Positions 24,247 through 34,387 of a stretch of DNA of 64,000 nt are shown piece after piece. The DNA is taken from the NCBI GenBank assembly GCA_002794775.1, contig NBAY01000121.1:1-64000 (forward strand), read 5' to 3'. How positions within the stretch are numbered: the stretch's first letter is position 1; each line of letters starts with the position of its first letter. The notes under the pieces were generated by a model that saw only the letters and a list, made by a program, of their open reading frames with translations, searched no databases and was not told the origin of the DNA. Both the position numbers and the translations under genes were made by a program. Origin of the DNA: Porodaedalea pini. Taxonomy: Eukaryota; Basidiomycota; Agaricomycetes; Hymenochaetales; Hymenochaetaceae.

Positions 24247-24979
24247 GATTGTCATTCGGTGCGTCGTTGTGTACGTCAATCTTTCTGGCTACATCCCGTT
24301 TCGCACAGCTCATTTCTGTCTGTCTGCAGATTAGCTGATCTTCCTCTTTTCTGGTCCATTTCCATTTCCGTTCCATCCTCCAAACTTCAAAAACAAATGT
24401 ATTTTTCCCGAAACGCGGTGTATGGTGTATGCTGTGGAACGTGTTTGTGTAAGTGTGTAACTATGTAATTATTATCAATCCAGCTAAATTATCTGAGTTG
24501 TGTAGGAAGGCGGTCGTGTTTTGCACTTGGATGTTTTGTAAAATTTCTTCACTCGCGAACACGATCAAAATGGAGTACAGTAGCGGAAGGAGCCCCCAGG
24601 GTCGGGTGGAAATTTTGAAGCTTCTCGAATCTTAGGCTCTCGTTCTGACCACCACCACCTCCCCATCTGCATCCGAGTCTGACTCATGCGCGTCTCGAAC
24701 GAGGCATTATGTATCACCCTCTGCCGATGCACTAGTACTCTCCGAGTGTCCCTTTTTCGCTCTCCTCGTCCCGAGCCAGAGCACGCCCAGCCCATCAGTC
24801 TCTCGTGGGACCTAGTCTGGAGTCGGCAGTCAACAGTACTAGTCAGCCTTCCGAGTCGAATCAACGGTATCTGTATTCGGATAATACTAATACAGCACTA
24901 GTACTACATAGAATCTGGACACTGGCTAGGCTGCTATTACTCGGTCGTGCGCTCATCGACTTTATAGGAAACTATACCT

Positions 24980-26618
24980 TTCGGTAATGGCCTCGGTAAA
25001 CTTGATGGTTTTCACGGATTCATTATCGACTGAAAGACTCGAAAGACCACCGGTGCTCAGGCAAGGTTTCAAGGACGAGACTCGGGTCGATTTACAGAAG
25101 ACCCATCTTGCGCAGGTCATGAACACGGGGCCAACGAGTGTGGTGTCAATCGTGGCTAGTGGTTCACAACTTGAGCCTGTGGCTTAGCCTCGGCCCTCGG
25201 GCTTCGACACCAGGGGTGGAACGTTATTCTGGACCTGCCATACAACCTCAAGATTCGACACTGGGCGTGGAAGGAGATACAGAAAGTCGTGAAATCGGTA
25301 GTAACGGCTGCAAGCCCAGAGCTTCCTGACCCCGGTCATCGAGTCTCGAGACACGACGCCTGTGGAAGAATGAGATGCGGGAGAAGGTCCAGAGCCGATA
25401 GTGGATGAAGTGGAGATTGAAGCTATAATTACACCTTCACCCTGCAGTCAAAGACGACGTACCGCGTTCTGTGCGTTCCGCCTTTCAAGAGTGCCAACTC
25501 CGACGTCCGTGCCTTTACCAGTGCCTGCAACCGAAGACGGTATCGCATCCTCTGCACCATCTCGAGCAGCCAGCTGAGCACAATAGCACCTCATCTCTGA
25601 CTTCCAGACCGGCAACAGCTTCGCATGACACGGACGAGGGCGCGTTGATGCTCTTCAAGGAGGAGCTCATACAGGCTGCAGCATAATTGGCTATATATCC
25701 AGAAGGGAATTGGGAAGAGGGCTGAGACCGGGACTGGGATGGAGATGATAGCGTCTCCTCCATATCACCATCAGAGTACGTCGTTCGAATTCTAGTTTAT
25801 ATTCAGACAACTAACTACTTATTAATATTGAAAGGGTCTGGTTGACCGACTCCTTCTGGGCTAATCCGTTCGGTCTTCACTTCTCGCTGATCCAGCCAGA
25901 TCTCCTCCTCCTCGTCGACCACGCTGGCGCCATTCTCGACGAGTCTGGACCCTCACGCCTCCTCAACTCGGCCACATTTGCGATCCACTCTGCTATTCAC
26001 ACTGCACGTCCCGATGTTCTTTGCGCCGCATACTCTCACTCCGTGTATGGACGTGCGTTCTCAAAGCTTGGGAAAGAGCTTGATATGGTCACACAGGACT
26101 CTTGCGCATTCTACAAGTACCACGCGGTTTGACAAGCAGTTTAATGGTGTTGTTCTCGCGGAGGAGGAAGGGCGGAACATAGCTGAGACACTTAGAAAAC
26201 AAGAAGGTATGGATTATTTGAGTAAGGCAAACGTCTGTTGTGTTGATGGCAGTCGTGCGTAGGCTATCATTCTTCAGGTAGGCATCAGTCGTCTTTCTCG
26301 ACCTGTTGTTAAATCGTGTCCGATTTCCATCTAGAACTACGTTATACTTGTCGCGACGTCATCGATCGAAGGCACTGTTCACCATTTTACGGCACTGGAG
26401 AAGGCATGCCATGTACAGCTACTACGGATGCTACAGGGTCGACGGTGAAGAATGGGGACTTAAAAGTGGCGAATAGGTATATTACTGTCGACGCCGCGTA
26501 TGGCGGCTGGTTTAGTGGCCGACCAGCGTTTCAGGTCCTCGAACGAATGAAGGTGTATGCTGCAAGTATGCAAAGGAATATATATACATTTGGGGCAACG
26601 GTAGTGAATGGTGAATGA
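24980..26618 (+). pseudogene. Class II aldolase/adducin-like remnant, unit 2
   Basis: The central exon (about 25842-26135) reads FGLHFSLIQPDLLLLVDH, GAILDESGPSRLLN, IHSAIHTARPDVL, YSHSVYGRAF and LDMVTQDSCAFY, the hallmarks of the class II aldolase/adducin domain. The first metal-motif histidine is replaced (AAYSHS where AAHSHS is expected). A 1-nt insertion at about 26128 (GTTTGACAAG against GTTTACAAG in unit 3) breaks the frame before KQFNGVVLAEEEGR. The last exon (after about 26333) is present but out of frame. The upstream part (25400-25690) is an Ala/Ser/Pro-rich linker ending MLFKEELIQAAA. Very similar to unit 3 in sequence and spacing. Confidence 0.75.
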
Positions 26619-28062
26619 AATGTACTATTAAGAACTTTGCGGGAAACGAACATACCGTCTTTATGCTAGATTAAAATATGTGGCGTCCTTAGCATTGTTG
26701 TTTCCGTTCTTTGTACTCTGGCATGAACGCAAACTCGGTATAATATAAGTCATTCGGGTTAAGTTGCATTCTAATTGCGACTGGCGCGCAATCCAAAGCT
26801 CGTACTCTCCTTTATCACTGGCTTATTTGCTCCTTGATCCACATATGCATAACTTCTTTATTGTGCAATTCGTCGCACATAAATGCATCAAAATGCAATG
26901 AGCATTTAGCACATAAAGGAGACTGTTTGCCTGTATCCAATATAAACCCGTCAATTGATCAAGCAGCACCTCAGAGCACATTTTGACAATGCCTAAAGTT
27001 CTGGAGAATTTAACACCTGTCATGCAGCTAGGCGAAGGTGCTTCCAATGATTTATGGTCTCAACCTATACCCCGTTTGAGGATACTCAAACCCATAGGTA
27101 GCTCAGATTACACACGTACATGGGTGTGTGTTCAGATGTCTATTCCCCATTTTCTATCACAAGTCAGAGGGATAAGGGTTTTATCCCTCTTGCGTTGAAT
27201 GCAAAAATGTGTTATGCATTTGCACCTAGCAAAGCGCTCTGTGTCTAGATGGCACTGTGACATATGATGCTACGTACTGACTCCAAGCTTTGCCTTTGGT
27301 AGGTAGCGAAACGGGACGGCATCGAAGAAGAGCTCGCCATAAGAATATTTAGGCCAGACATTCCCGACAACTTAGAGAAAGTAGTGAAAAATGAAGTTCG
27401 ATCCGGATTCACACAAGAACTACAGCACGAGCATGTGGTACGTTATCATATGGGAACTCTATTCCACAAAATGTACGCTTAGTTCCCAACTACTTGTAAG
27501 CTGAGGTATTATGGTGTCTATAAGCAAGAGAATCCTGGATGTTATGTTTCTATTTTTGAGCATGCTAAAGGAGGATCTCTCTTTCAGCGACTTCACAGTG
27601 TCAAAACTTCAGAAAAGGATGCTGCACATATAGTAAGGTATAGTGATCTTCCAGTCTAAGAATATTTGAGTTGTATCTAACATGGGACAATTAGGCAGAT
27701 AGCTGAAGCTTTGAAATATATTCATCACAAAAATGTTATACATAGGAATGTAATGTAAGTGTCATTTACTAATTGGTATGTGCTATTTTCATCACTGATC
27801 TTTTGTCTTTACAGACCGGAAAACATTCTCTTCAAGGATTCTCCTTCTAGCCATTTGAGCAAGGATGTCATTCTTCTTACCAACTTTACATTGTAAGATA
27901 GTATCATCATTGCAAAGCCCTCCTGTCCCATTAACAAGCTACTCCCAGAGCATGTGAAAGTGAGGAAAAGATAGCACAAGGACAGGTGGGGTCACTAGCA
28001 TATATAGCTCCTGAAGCAGTACATGGTGCTGTTTATACAGAAAAAGTAGACATGTGGGCTCT

Positions 28063-28488
28063 TGTCAGGACTCAAACTTTCACCCTTTCTTTATTTTTCC
28101 CTTTTACCATTTCCTTTTATTTTAATCGCTCCTTTTCATTATATTTAATCATCGGACCAATCGTTTCCCACACTTCATTCACGCGACCTTCATTCGTTCC
28201 ATTCTGACCCTTTATGTAATATTAGATAATAGAGTCTCACGGTCGTCGCTATATAAGGTCTCAGGAATCGCATGAACTCCTTGTTCTGCTTTTCCTCTTA
28301 CCTCCGCGACGACCTAGGTGAGACTCGTCCCCCCTGTATTAGTATAGACTTGTATTAATCCTCTTACCTCCGCGACGACCTAGCCTGAGTAAGCGTGCCC
28401 CGAGTCTACGCTCGAGTATAGCACGTCCCAGACGACAGTCAGCCGAGGCCTGCCCAGTCCGAGTCGTCTCCCGGGCTCCCGCCTAACA
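28063..28488 (+). repeat. 5' LTR of gypsy element
   Basis: 426 bp, TGTCAGGACT...GCCTAACA. Contains a TATA box at 28250-28256 and a 24-bp direct repeat including CTCTTACCTCCGCGACGACC (about 28294 and 28359). Confidence 0.95.
28250..28256 (+). promoter_or_regulatory. TATA box of gypsy LTR
   Basis: TATATAA, followed by GG. It lies 33 bp upstream of GTTCTGCTTTT (28283-28293). The typical TATA-to-start distance therefore places the RNA 5' end at or next to 28283. Confidence 0.7.
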
Positions 28489-28489
28489 T

Positions 28490-28500
28490 AAAAGCAGAAC
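28490..28500 (+). other. Primer-binding site, self-priming type
   Basis: AAAAGCAGAAC starts two bases after the LTR end. It is a perfect 11-nt complement of GTTCTGCTTTT at 28283-28293, the predicted 5' end of the element's own RNA; pairing stops exactly at both ends. No obvious tRNA 3'-end complement is present. This is the arrangement known for Tf1/sushi elements. The same pair is kept in the truncated copy (5182-5192 with the matching block near 5391). Confidence 0.75.
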
Positions 28501-29255
28501 CACACCCAGGCTCATCCCCAGCGTACGTCGTCGCTGTCGACTCGCCTTCACTCGGTCTAGAGGAGCATTCCCCTCGACGGACTTGACGTGTAAAAAACCC
28601 CTGAACGACAACCCTCAACCCCGCCCGGGCGTTTTCGAACGTTCGTGTTTTAAGTAATCCGACTTTCCCCGACTATTACCGCATTTGGGCACCTACTTGA
28701 CCTTGGAGGACCGGACGCCCCAATCGGGAAACTCCCTCCCACCCTGGCTCTCCGGATTAGCCTCTGGTGGAGCACGCACCTGACGTGGACGTGGGTAACT
28801 AGACGAGTCCAAACTTCGACGACGATCTCGTTTGTAATCTCACTCGGATCCTACCGCCTCGTCATCAACTTCGCTGACGAACCCGCTCAACGTTGGCGTA
28901 ACCCCGGATCGAACGCGCAACCGATCCCTGTCCCTCCGCCAACATCAAGATAGATCTCACCGACGAACAGCAACGGGCCCTTCCTGCTTCAGCCCGTTGG
29001 GATCCAGACCGACCAGGCTACGTCGCGACCAATAATAGCGGCGTCACTCACGACATCTGGTGGAGTGAAATCCGGCGCAGCTGGTATTCATCAGACGAAC
29101 GAGGAAGGAGAGCAAGGTGGCCCCCAGCCGCTCCGTCGTCACCCGCACCGTCAACATCTACGGTCAACCTACCACCAACCCCAGGTCCTTACCGCGAGAC
29201 CAACAGAGACCCCTCACCGCCGACTCCCCCAGAACCTTCGACACCCGAACCCGCG

Positions 29256-30335
29256 ATGTCAGCAGAAGGTTTCAGCCAACAGCAAATGGCGCAGATCGCG
29301 GCCATCGTTGCGAATGCCTTCACCCATCAGGCGAACAACGCCCCAGCACCGGTCGCAGCCGCTAACCCCCCGACCCCCAACATAGACGTCGCCCGGCCAC
29401 GTGAATTCACTGGCGGCGACGATTACCTCGACTTCAGACGAGAAGTCCTCCTTTTCGTGTCCGCGAACCCAAACCGATACCCTACGTCGGAAAGCAAGAT
29501 TTACGTAGCCCTCTCCTACCTGAAGGGTGGTAATGCGGCAACGTGGGCGCAGAACTACGTCGAGGAATCGACAACGTCGGGAGTTGTCACCTTCACGGAC
29601 AGCTGGGATAGATTCCAGGAACGACTCGACGCCTCGTTCGACGACCCGAACCGAAAAGAAGCGGCGCTGAAGGATTTCCGGGAGAAGGTTCAGAAGGACC
29701 TCACCGCGGATAAGTTCTTCCAACAACTCGACGTCATCATCAAGCGGGCGGAACTGAAGGACGACAGCGTCATCTGCGATCGTCTCAAGCGGGCAATGAA
29801 CATCGAGGTAGTCCGCGGCGTGCTGAGGTCGACGCCCGTGCCAACAACATACGAGGCATGGAAGAACAAGGCTATCGAGATCGATCGTGGCGAACAGCAG
29901 ATCCGAGCGATCCAACGAGGCCGTCCGTTCATACCTCAACCCCGTCAACAACAACAGGCACCCCCCGCTCGGCGCCAAGTTGCAGCCCCGCACGTCGACA
30001 AACGCGACGCGACCGGCGTCACGTTCGGAGGCGCTGGTCAACCGATGGACGTCTCAATGAACGAGGCGCAACGACGACGCGCGTGCTGGATCTGCGGCGG
30101 GCTGGGCCATTTCAAGGACAAGTGCCCGCAGGGGAAGCCGATCATCCAGCGCATGCTGGAGCTAATGGCACCAGGCGAACGTCGCATCCTCGCGGACGAG
30201 CTCGGCGCGATGAAGGAATCGGCCTTCGAGGAAGTCGTAGACACTCGGAGGTCGACGGTGGAGGACTATGTGGAAGAAGAAGAGAATGACGAAGAGGTCG
30301 TCGACTCGCAGGGTTTTGCGAGTGGTCAGGCGTAG
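29256..30335 (+). CDS. Gypsy Gag protein
   Basis: Structural protein of the retrotransposon particle. 359 aa from the first in-frame ATG (29256). It has a Gln/Ala-rich start, a conserved capsid-like region (PREFTGGDDYLDFRREVLLF, RKEAALKDFREKVQ) and a CCHC zinc knuckle CWICGGLGHFKDKC near residue 280, ending in an acidic tail. The frame is already open from 28902 and the translation upstream of the ATG (WDPDRPGYV, GPYRETNRDPSPP) is conserved in the truncated copy at 4587-4900. The real N-terminus may therefore lie further upstream through a non-ATG start or a lost ATG. The pol frame overlaps its last 45 nt in the -1 frame. Confidence 0.9.
   Translation: MSAEGFSQQQMAQIAAIVANAFTHQANNAPAPVAAANPPTPNIDVARPREFTGGDDYLDFRREVLLFVSANPNRYPTSESKIYVALSYLKGGNAATWAQNYVEESTTSGVVTFTDSWDRFQERLDASFDDPNRKEAALKDFREKVQKDLTADKFFQQLDVIIKRAELKDDSVICDRLKRAMNIEVVRGVLRSTPVPTTYEAWKNKAIEIDRGEQQIRAIQRGRPFIPQPRQQQQAPPARRQVAAPHVDKRDATGVTFGGAGQPMDVSMNEAQRRRACWICGGLGHFKDKCPQGKPIIQRMLELMAPGERRILADELGAMKESAFEEVVDTRRSTVEDYVEEEENDEEVVDSQGFASGQA
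30311..30317 (+). promoter_or_regulatory. Candidate -1 ribosomal frameshift site
   Basis: G GGT TTT in the gag phase fits the X XXY YYZ rule. It lies inside the 45-nt gag/pol overlap, 15 nt before the gag stop (30333-30335). A -1 slip here enters the pol frame exactly. Confidence 0.55.
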
Positions 30336-33300
30336 CCATCGGGACGACTGACCGAGAGGAACAAGGGACTTTGAACCCGGACTCGTTAAAATATAACCAA
30401 CCGTCTGTACGATACGTAAATACAAACGACGTCGATGGTTTTCCCGAGTACGAAGTCCCCACCGGTGTAAAAGAAAGTAAGGAGTACGAGCAGCTGTTCA
30501 TGAGAGGAACTGGCGGACGCCAGCTGGACCTTCTCCTGAACGTCGGACACAGCGTGGAAGGTGAAGTGAGGGAGGTAGACGCGCATGCCCTTGTGGATTT
30601 GGGATGCACGGGATCCTGCATCGACATCAGGTTCATCGAGAGGTACGGGTTGGAAACGAAACGCTACATTCGACCCCTTGCGGTACTCAATGCCGACGGC
30701 ACGCACAACGAGGCCGGGTTGATTGAGGAATACGTCGACGTTGAACTTACGATCGGTCACCACAAGGAACAAATTGTCCTGGCAGTAACCTCGCTAGCAT
30801 CGTCCAACATCTTCCTGGGATACGACTGGCTTCGACGGCACAACCCAGAGGTCGACTGGAAAACGGGGACGCTTGACTTCACTCGCTGCCCGAGCGAATG
30901 TGTGGTGGAGAAGGCTGTAGAGGACGGCATGCGGAAGGTGTTAGAGGTGGCGGAAGAGACGGGGAGGATGAGAGAGGTGCGAATGGACAAGGCGTCCTGG
31001 CCCGCATACCTCAACGATTACGCCGACGTCTTCTCGGAGAAGGGATTCGAGAAACTGCCGGAACACCGACCCTGGGACCATGTCATCGACTTGAAGCCTG
31101 ACTTCAAACCAAGCGACTGTAAAATCTATCCGCTCACGCCAACTGAGCAACAGTCACTCAAGGACTTCCTCGACGAAAATCTGAAGTCGGGTCGCATTCG
31201 ACGGTCGATATCGCCAATGGCGTCGCCCTTCTTCTTCATCAAGAAGGCCGACAAGTCGCTACGCCCGATCCAGGACTACCGTAAACTCAATGACGGCACG
31301 ATCAAGAATAAGTATCCCCTCCCTCTCATCGACGAACTTGTTGACAAGGTCAAGAAGGCGAAGTACATCACTAAGCTTGACCTTCGTTGGGGATACTACA
31401 ACGTCCGGATCCGCGAAGGTGACGAATGGAAGGCAGCGTTTCGCACGAACATGGGCCTCTTCGAACCGACGGTCATGTTCTTTGGTCTCTGCAACGCCCC
31501 GGCAACGTTCCAGGCTTTTGTCAATCACATCTTCAAGGAACTGATTTACGCTAACCTGATCATCGTATACCTCGACGACATATTGATCCTCTCGGAAACC
31601 ATTGAGGAACATATAGACACGTCGAGGCGCGTCCTTCAGATCCTTCGAGAGAATGGCCTGTACCTGAAGCCGGAGAAGTGCGAGTTTGACGCCAAGGTCG
31701 TCAAATACCTCGGCCACATCATCGGTAATGGCGAGATCAAGGCTGACCCAGCAAAGACGGAGGCAATTGCGAACTGGCCGGTCCCACGAAACCTGAAGCA
31801 GCTACAACAGTTCCTCGGCATGGGTAACTGGCTGCGACGGTTCATCAAGGACTACAGCAAGGTGGTCCATCCGCTGACATCGTTAACGGGCAAGAAGGAC
31901 TGGGTATGGGAGACCGAACAGCAGGAGGCGTTCGAGGAGCTGAGACGACGTCTCTGCTCACCTCCAGTCCTAGCCATCGCCAACGACGAGGGTCCTTTCC
32001 GCGTAGAAGCGGACTCGTCAAACTTTGCGCTCGGCGGTGTGTTGTTACAGAAGCAGGAAGGGAAGTGGAGGGTGATTGCCTATAGGTCAGAAGCACTCCT
32101 ACCCGCTGAACGAAACTACGAGATCTACGACAAGGAGATGCTCGCGATCGTTTCGGCGCTCAAGGAATGGCGACAATACCTCCTCGGCGCTCGCCACAAG
32201 ATCGAAATCTGGTCCGACCACGCTAACCTCACCTACTTCAGGTCAGCGCAGAAGCTGAGCTACCGTCAAGCCCGCTGGCGAACCGAACTCGAGGAGTTTG
32301 ACTTCCACCTCGAACACAAGTCGGGGAAGACGATGGGCAAGGCGGACTTACTGTCGCGCAAAGCCGGCTATGATGAGGGAAAGGATGACAACGACGACGT
32401 CGTGTTCATCAAGGACAAGTGGCTAAATCGTGGAGTGGTCAGAACGTCTCGGGAGGAAGTGTTGGAACGAGTGGGTGACGCGCAGAGGGCACAGGACGAG
32501 TCGGAAAGGCCGACGAATATGGTGGAGGTCGACGGGTTGTGGCGGATGAAAGGCAAGGTGTACGTGCCGTCGACGATGAAGGAAGCGGTGTTGCGGGAGT
32601 GCCACGACTCGACCCTGGCAGGACATCCCGGATCGTCGAAGACGGTCGAACTGGTACGTCGAGACTTCTGGTGGGCGTCGATGTTCTCCGATGTCCGAGC
32701 ATACGTCCGAGGATGCGACCGTTGCCAACGGACGAAGGCTCTGAGGACATCGAGGTCGAGGCCACTTCATCCTAACGCAATCCCTGAAGGTCCCTGGGAG
32801 ATCGTCACGGTCGACCTAATCGGAGAGCTTCCGGACTCCAAGGGACACAACGCGATCTGCGTCTTCGTGGATAGATTCTCGAAGCAGATGCACGCGATTC
32901 CGACGACGACAAGACTGTCAGCAGAAGGCATGGCCCAGCTGTACCGCGATCATGTCTTCCGCCTCCACGGTTTGCCGAAGAAGATCATCCATGACCGCGG
33001 CACGCAGTTCGACGCATCGATGATGAAGGAGCTGTACAAACTCCTACACATCGAGGGCAACCCTTCAACGGCATACCACCCGCAAACGGACGGTCAGACG
33101 GAACGCGTCAACCAAGAGCTCGAACAATACCTCCGACTCTTCGTTGACCATCGGCAATCGGACTGGAAGGACTGGCTTCCTCTCGCAGAGTTCGCGTACA
33201 ACAACCGCGAACATTCGGCGACAAAGATGTCACCCTTCTACGCGAACACTGGACGTCACCCCAGGAGCTTCGACACCGTACGAACTTCCTCTGCCAACAT

Positions 33301-33961
33301 GTCGGCAGAAGAATTCGCAAAGCACATCAAGGAGACCCATCGCGCGGCAAAGGACAATCTGGTCAAGGCAGCAGAAGACATGAAACGCTACCATGACCGG
33401 ACGGCAGGAGCATCGGTGGAGTACAAGGCTGGTGATAAGGTCTTCCTCGACGGACGAAACATCAGCACGGATTCACCCACGAAGAAGCTTGCCGACAAAT
33501 GGTACGGTCCCTTCGACATTGTCGACAAGGTAGGGGCGAGTGCCTACAAGCTCAAACTCCCCAAACGATGGAAAAAGGTCCACCCTGTCTTCAATGAAGC
33601 CCTACTGAAACCCGCCGTTGAACCGTCCTTTGAGAGCCAGAAGCTACCGCCACCGCCGCCACCGGAAATCGTCAACAACGAAGAGGAATACGAAGTTGAA
33701 GAGGTCATTGACTCACGTCTGCACCGAGGTAAACTACAGTACCTCGTCAAGTGGGTCGGGTACAACGAACCAACCTGGCAACCAGAGACGGACTTCGGCG
33801 AGAACGCTAAGGAGGCGATTGCTGAATTCTACCTCAAACACCCCGGTGCTCCTCGCAAACTCGATATCCCTCGCTCACGACTCCGTCCACTCTTCGTCGA
33901 CACCGAGCCAGACGACCGCAATCTTGGTTGGTCGGGACGCCCAACCTTGAGGAGGGGGTAA
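30317..33961 (+). CDS. Gypsy Pol polyprotein (PR-RT-RH-IN-chromodomain)
   Basis: One open frame, open from 30290 to the TAA at 33959-33961. It lacks an ATG near its start, so -1 frameshifting from gag at GGGTTTT (30311-30317) is the simplest way to make it. Counting from 30371: protease motif DLGCTGS (about residue 76, Cys where Ala/Thr is usual); reverse transcriptase with YLDD (about 400); RNase H (about 545-660); integrase zinc finger HxxxxxH...CxxC (about 746-790) and catalytic D, D, E near 815, 873 and 910; a chromodomain at about 1105-1155 (YEVEEVIDSR, YLVKWVGYNEPTW). The chromodomain typically steers integration to modified chromatin. No disabling mutation seen. Confidence 0.95.
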   Translation, partial: CEWSGVAIGTTDREEQGTLNPDSLKYNQPSVRYVNTNDVDGFPEYEVPTGVKESKEYEQLFMRGTGGRQLDLLLNVGHSVEGEVREVDAHALVDLGCTGSCIDIRFIERYGLETKRYIRPLAVLNADGTHNEAGLIEEYVDVELTIGHHKEQIVLAVTSLASSNIFLGYDWLRRHNPEVDWKTGTLDFTRCPSECVVEKAVEDGMRKVLEVAEETGRMREVRMDKASWPAYLNDYADVFSEKGFEKLPEHRPWDHVIDLKPDFKPSDCKIYPLTPTEQQSLKDFLDENLKSGRIRRSISPMASPFFFIKKADKSLRPIQDYRKLNDGTIKNKYPLPLIDELVDKVKKAKYITKLDLRWGYYNVRIREGDEWKAAFRTNMGLFEPTVMFFGLCNAPATFQAFVNHIFKELIYANLIIVYLDDILILSETIEEHIDTSRRVLQILRENGLYLKPEKCEFDAKVVKYLGHIIGNGEIKADPAKTEAIANWPVPRNLKQLQQFLGMGNWLRRFIKDYSKVVHPLTSLTGKKDWVWETEQQEAFEELRRRLCSPPVLAIANDEGPFRVEADSSNFALGGVLLQKQEGKWRVIAYRSEALLPAERNYEIYDKEMLAIVSALKEWRQYLLGARHKIEIWSDHANLTYFRSAQKLSYRQARWRTELEEFDFHLEHKSGKTMGKADLLSRKAGYDEGKDDNDDVVFIKDKWLNRGVVRTSREEVLERVGDAQRAQDESERPTNMVEVDGLWRMKGKVYVPSTMKEAVLRECHDSTLAGHPGSSKTVELVRRDFWWASMFSDVRAYVRGCDRCQRTKALRTSRSRPLHPNAIPEGPWEIVTVDLIGELPDSKGHNAICVFVDRFSKQMHAIPTTTRLSAEGMAQLYRDHVFRLHGLPKKIIHDRGTQFDASMMKELYKLLHIEGNPSTAYHPQTDGQTERVNQELEQYLRLFVDHRQSDWKDWLPLAEFAYNNREHSATKMSPFYANTGRHPRSFDTVRTSSANMSAEEFAKHIKETHRAAKDNLVKAAEDMKRYHDRTAGASVEYKAGDKVFLDGRNISTDSPTKKLADKWYGPFDIVDKVGASAYKLKLPKRWKKVHPVFNEALLKPAVEPSFESQKLPPPPPPEIVNNEEEYEVEEVIDSRLHRGKLQYLVKWVGYNEPTWQPETDFGENAKEAIAEFYLKHPGAPRKLDIPRSRLRPLFVDTEPDDRNLGWSGRPTLRRG
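33949..33958 (+). other. Polypurine tract of gypsy element
   Basis: GAGGAGGGGG just before the 3' LTR, overlapping the last pol codons; plus-strand primer site. Confidence 0.75.
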
Positions 33962-34387
33962 TGTCAGGACTCAAACTTTCACCCTTTCTTTATTTTTCCC
34001 TTTTACCATTTCCTTTTATTTTAATCGCTCCTTTTCATTATATTTAATCATCGGACCAATCGTTTCCCACACTTCATTCACGCGACCTTCATTCGTTCCA
34101 TTCTGACCCTTTATGTAATATTAGATAATAGAGTCTCACGGTCGTCGCTATATAAGGTCTCAGGAATCGCATGAACTCCTTGTTCTGCTTTTCCTCTTAC
34201 CTCCGCGACGACCTAGGTGAGACTCGTCCCCCCTGTATTAGTATAGACTTGTATTAATCCTCTTACCTCCGCGACGACCTAGCCTGAGTAAGCGTGCCCC
34301 GAGTCTATGCTCGAGTATAGCACGTCCCAGACGACAGTCAGCCGAGGCCTGCCCAGTCCGAGTCGTCTCCCGGGCTCCCGCCTAACA
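33962..34387 (+). repeat. 3' LTR of gypsy element
   Basis: 426 bp, one substitution from the 5' LTR; followed by the target duplication GCTCT (34388-34392). Confidence 0.95.

Larger units (their letters stand above)
28063..34387 (+). mobile_element. Complete Ty3/gypsy chromovirus-type element (6325 bp)
   Basis: Two 426-bp LTRs (28063-28488, 33962-34387; TG...CA) differ by one base (C at about 28409, T in the 3' copy). They enclose gag and a 1.2-kb-codon pol with protease, reverse transcriptase, RNase H, integrase and a C-terminal chromodomain. The 5-bp target duplication GCTCT lies at 28058-28062 and 34388-34392. A primer-binding site starts one base after the 5' LTR, and a polypurine tract and the pol stop codon abut the 3' LTR. 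The near-identical LTRs and open frames indicate very recent insertion and possible autonomy. A truncated relative lies at 4205-5616. Confidence 0.97.

Noticed and set aside
30371..30373. TTG as a start codon for gypsy pol
   Set aside because: The frame is open further upstream into gag with a slippery heptamer in the right phase; frameshifting explains expression better.
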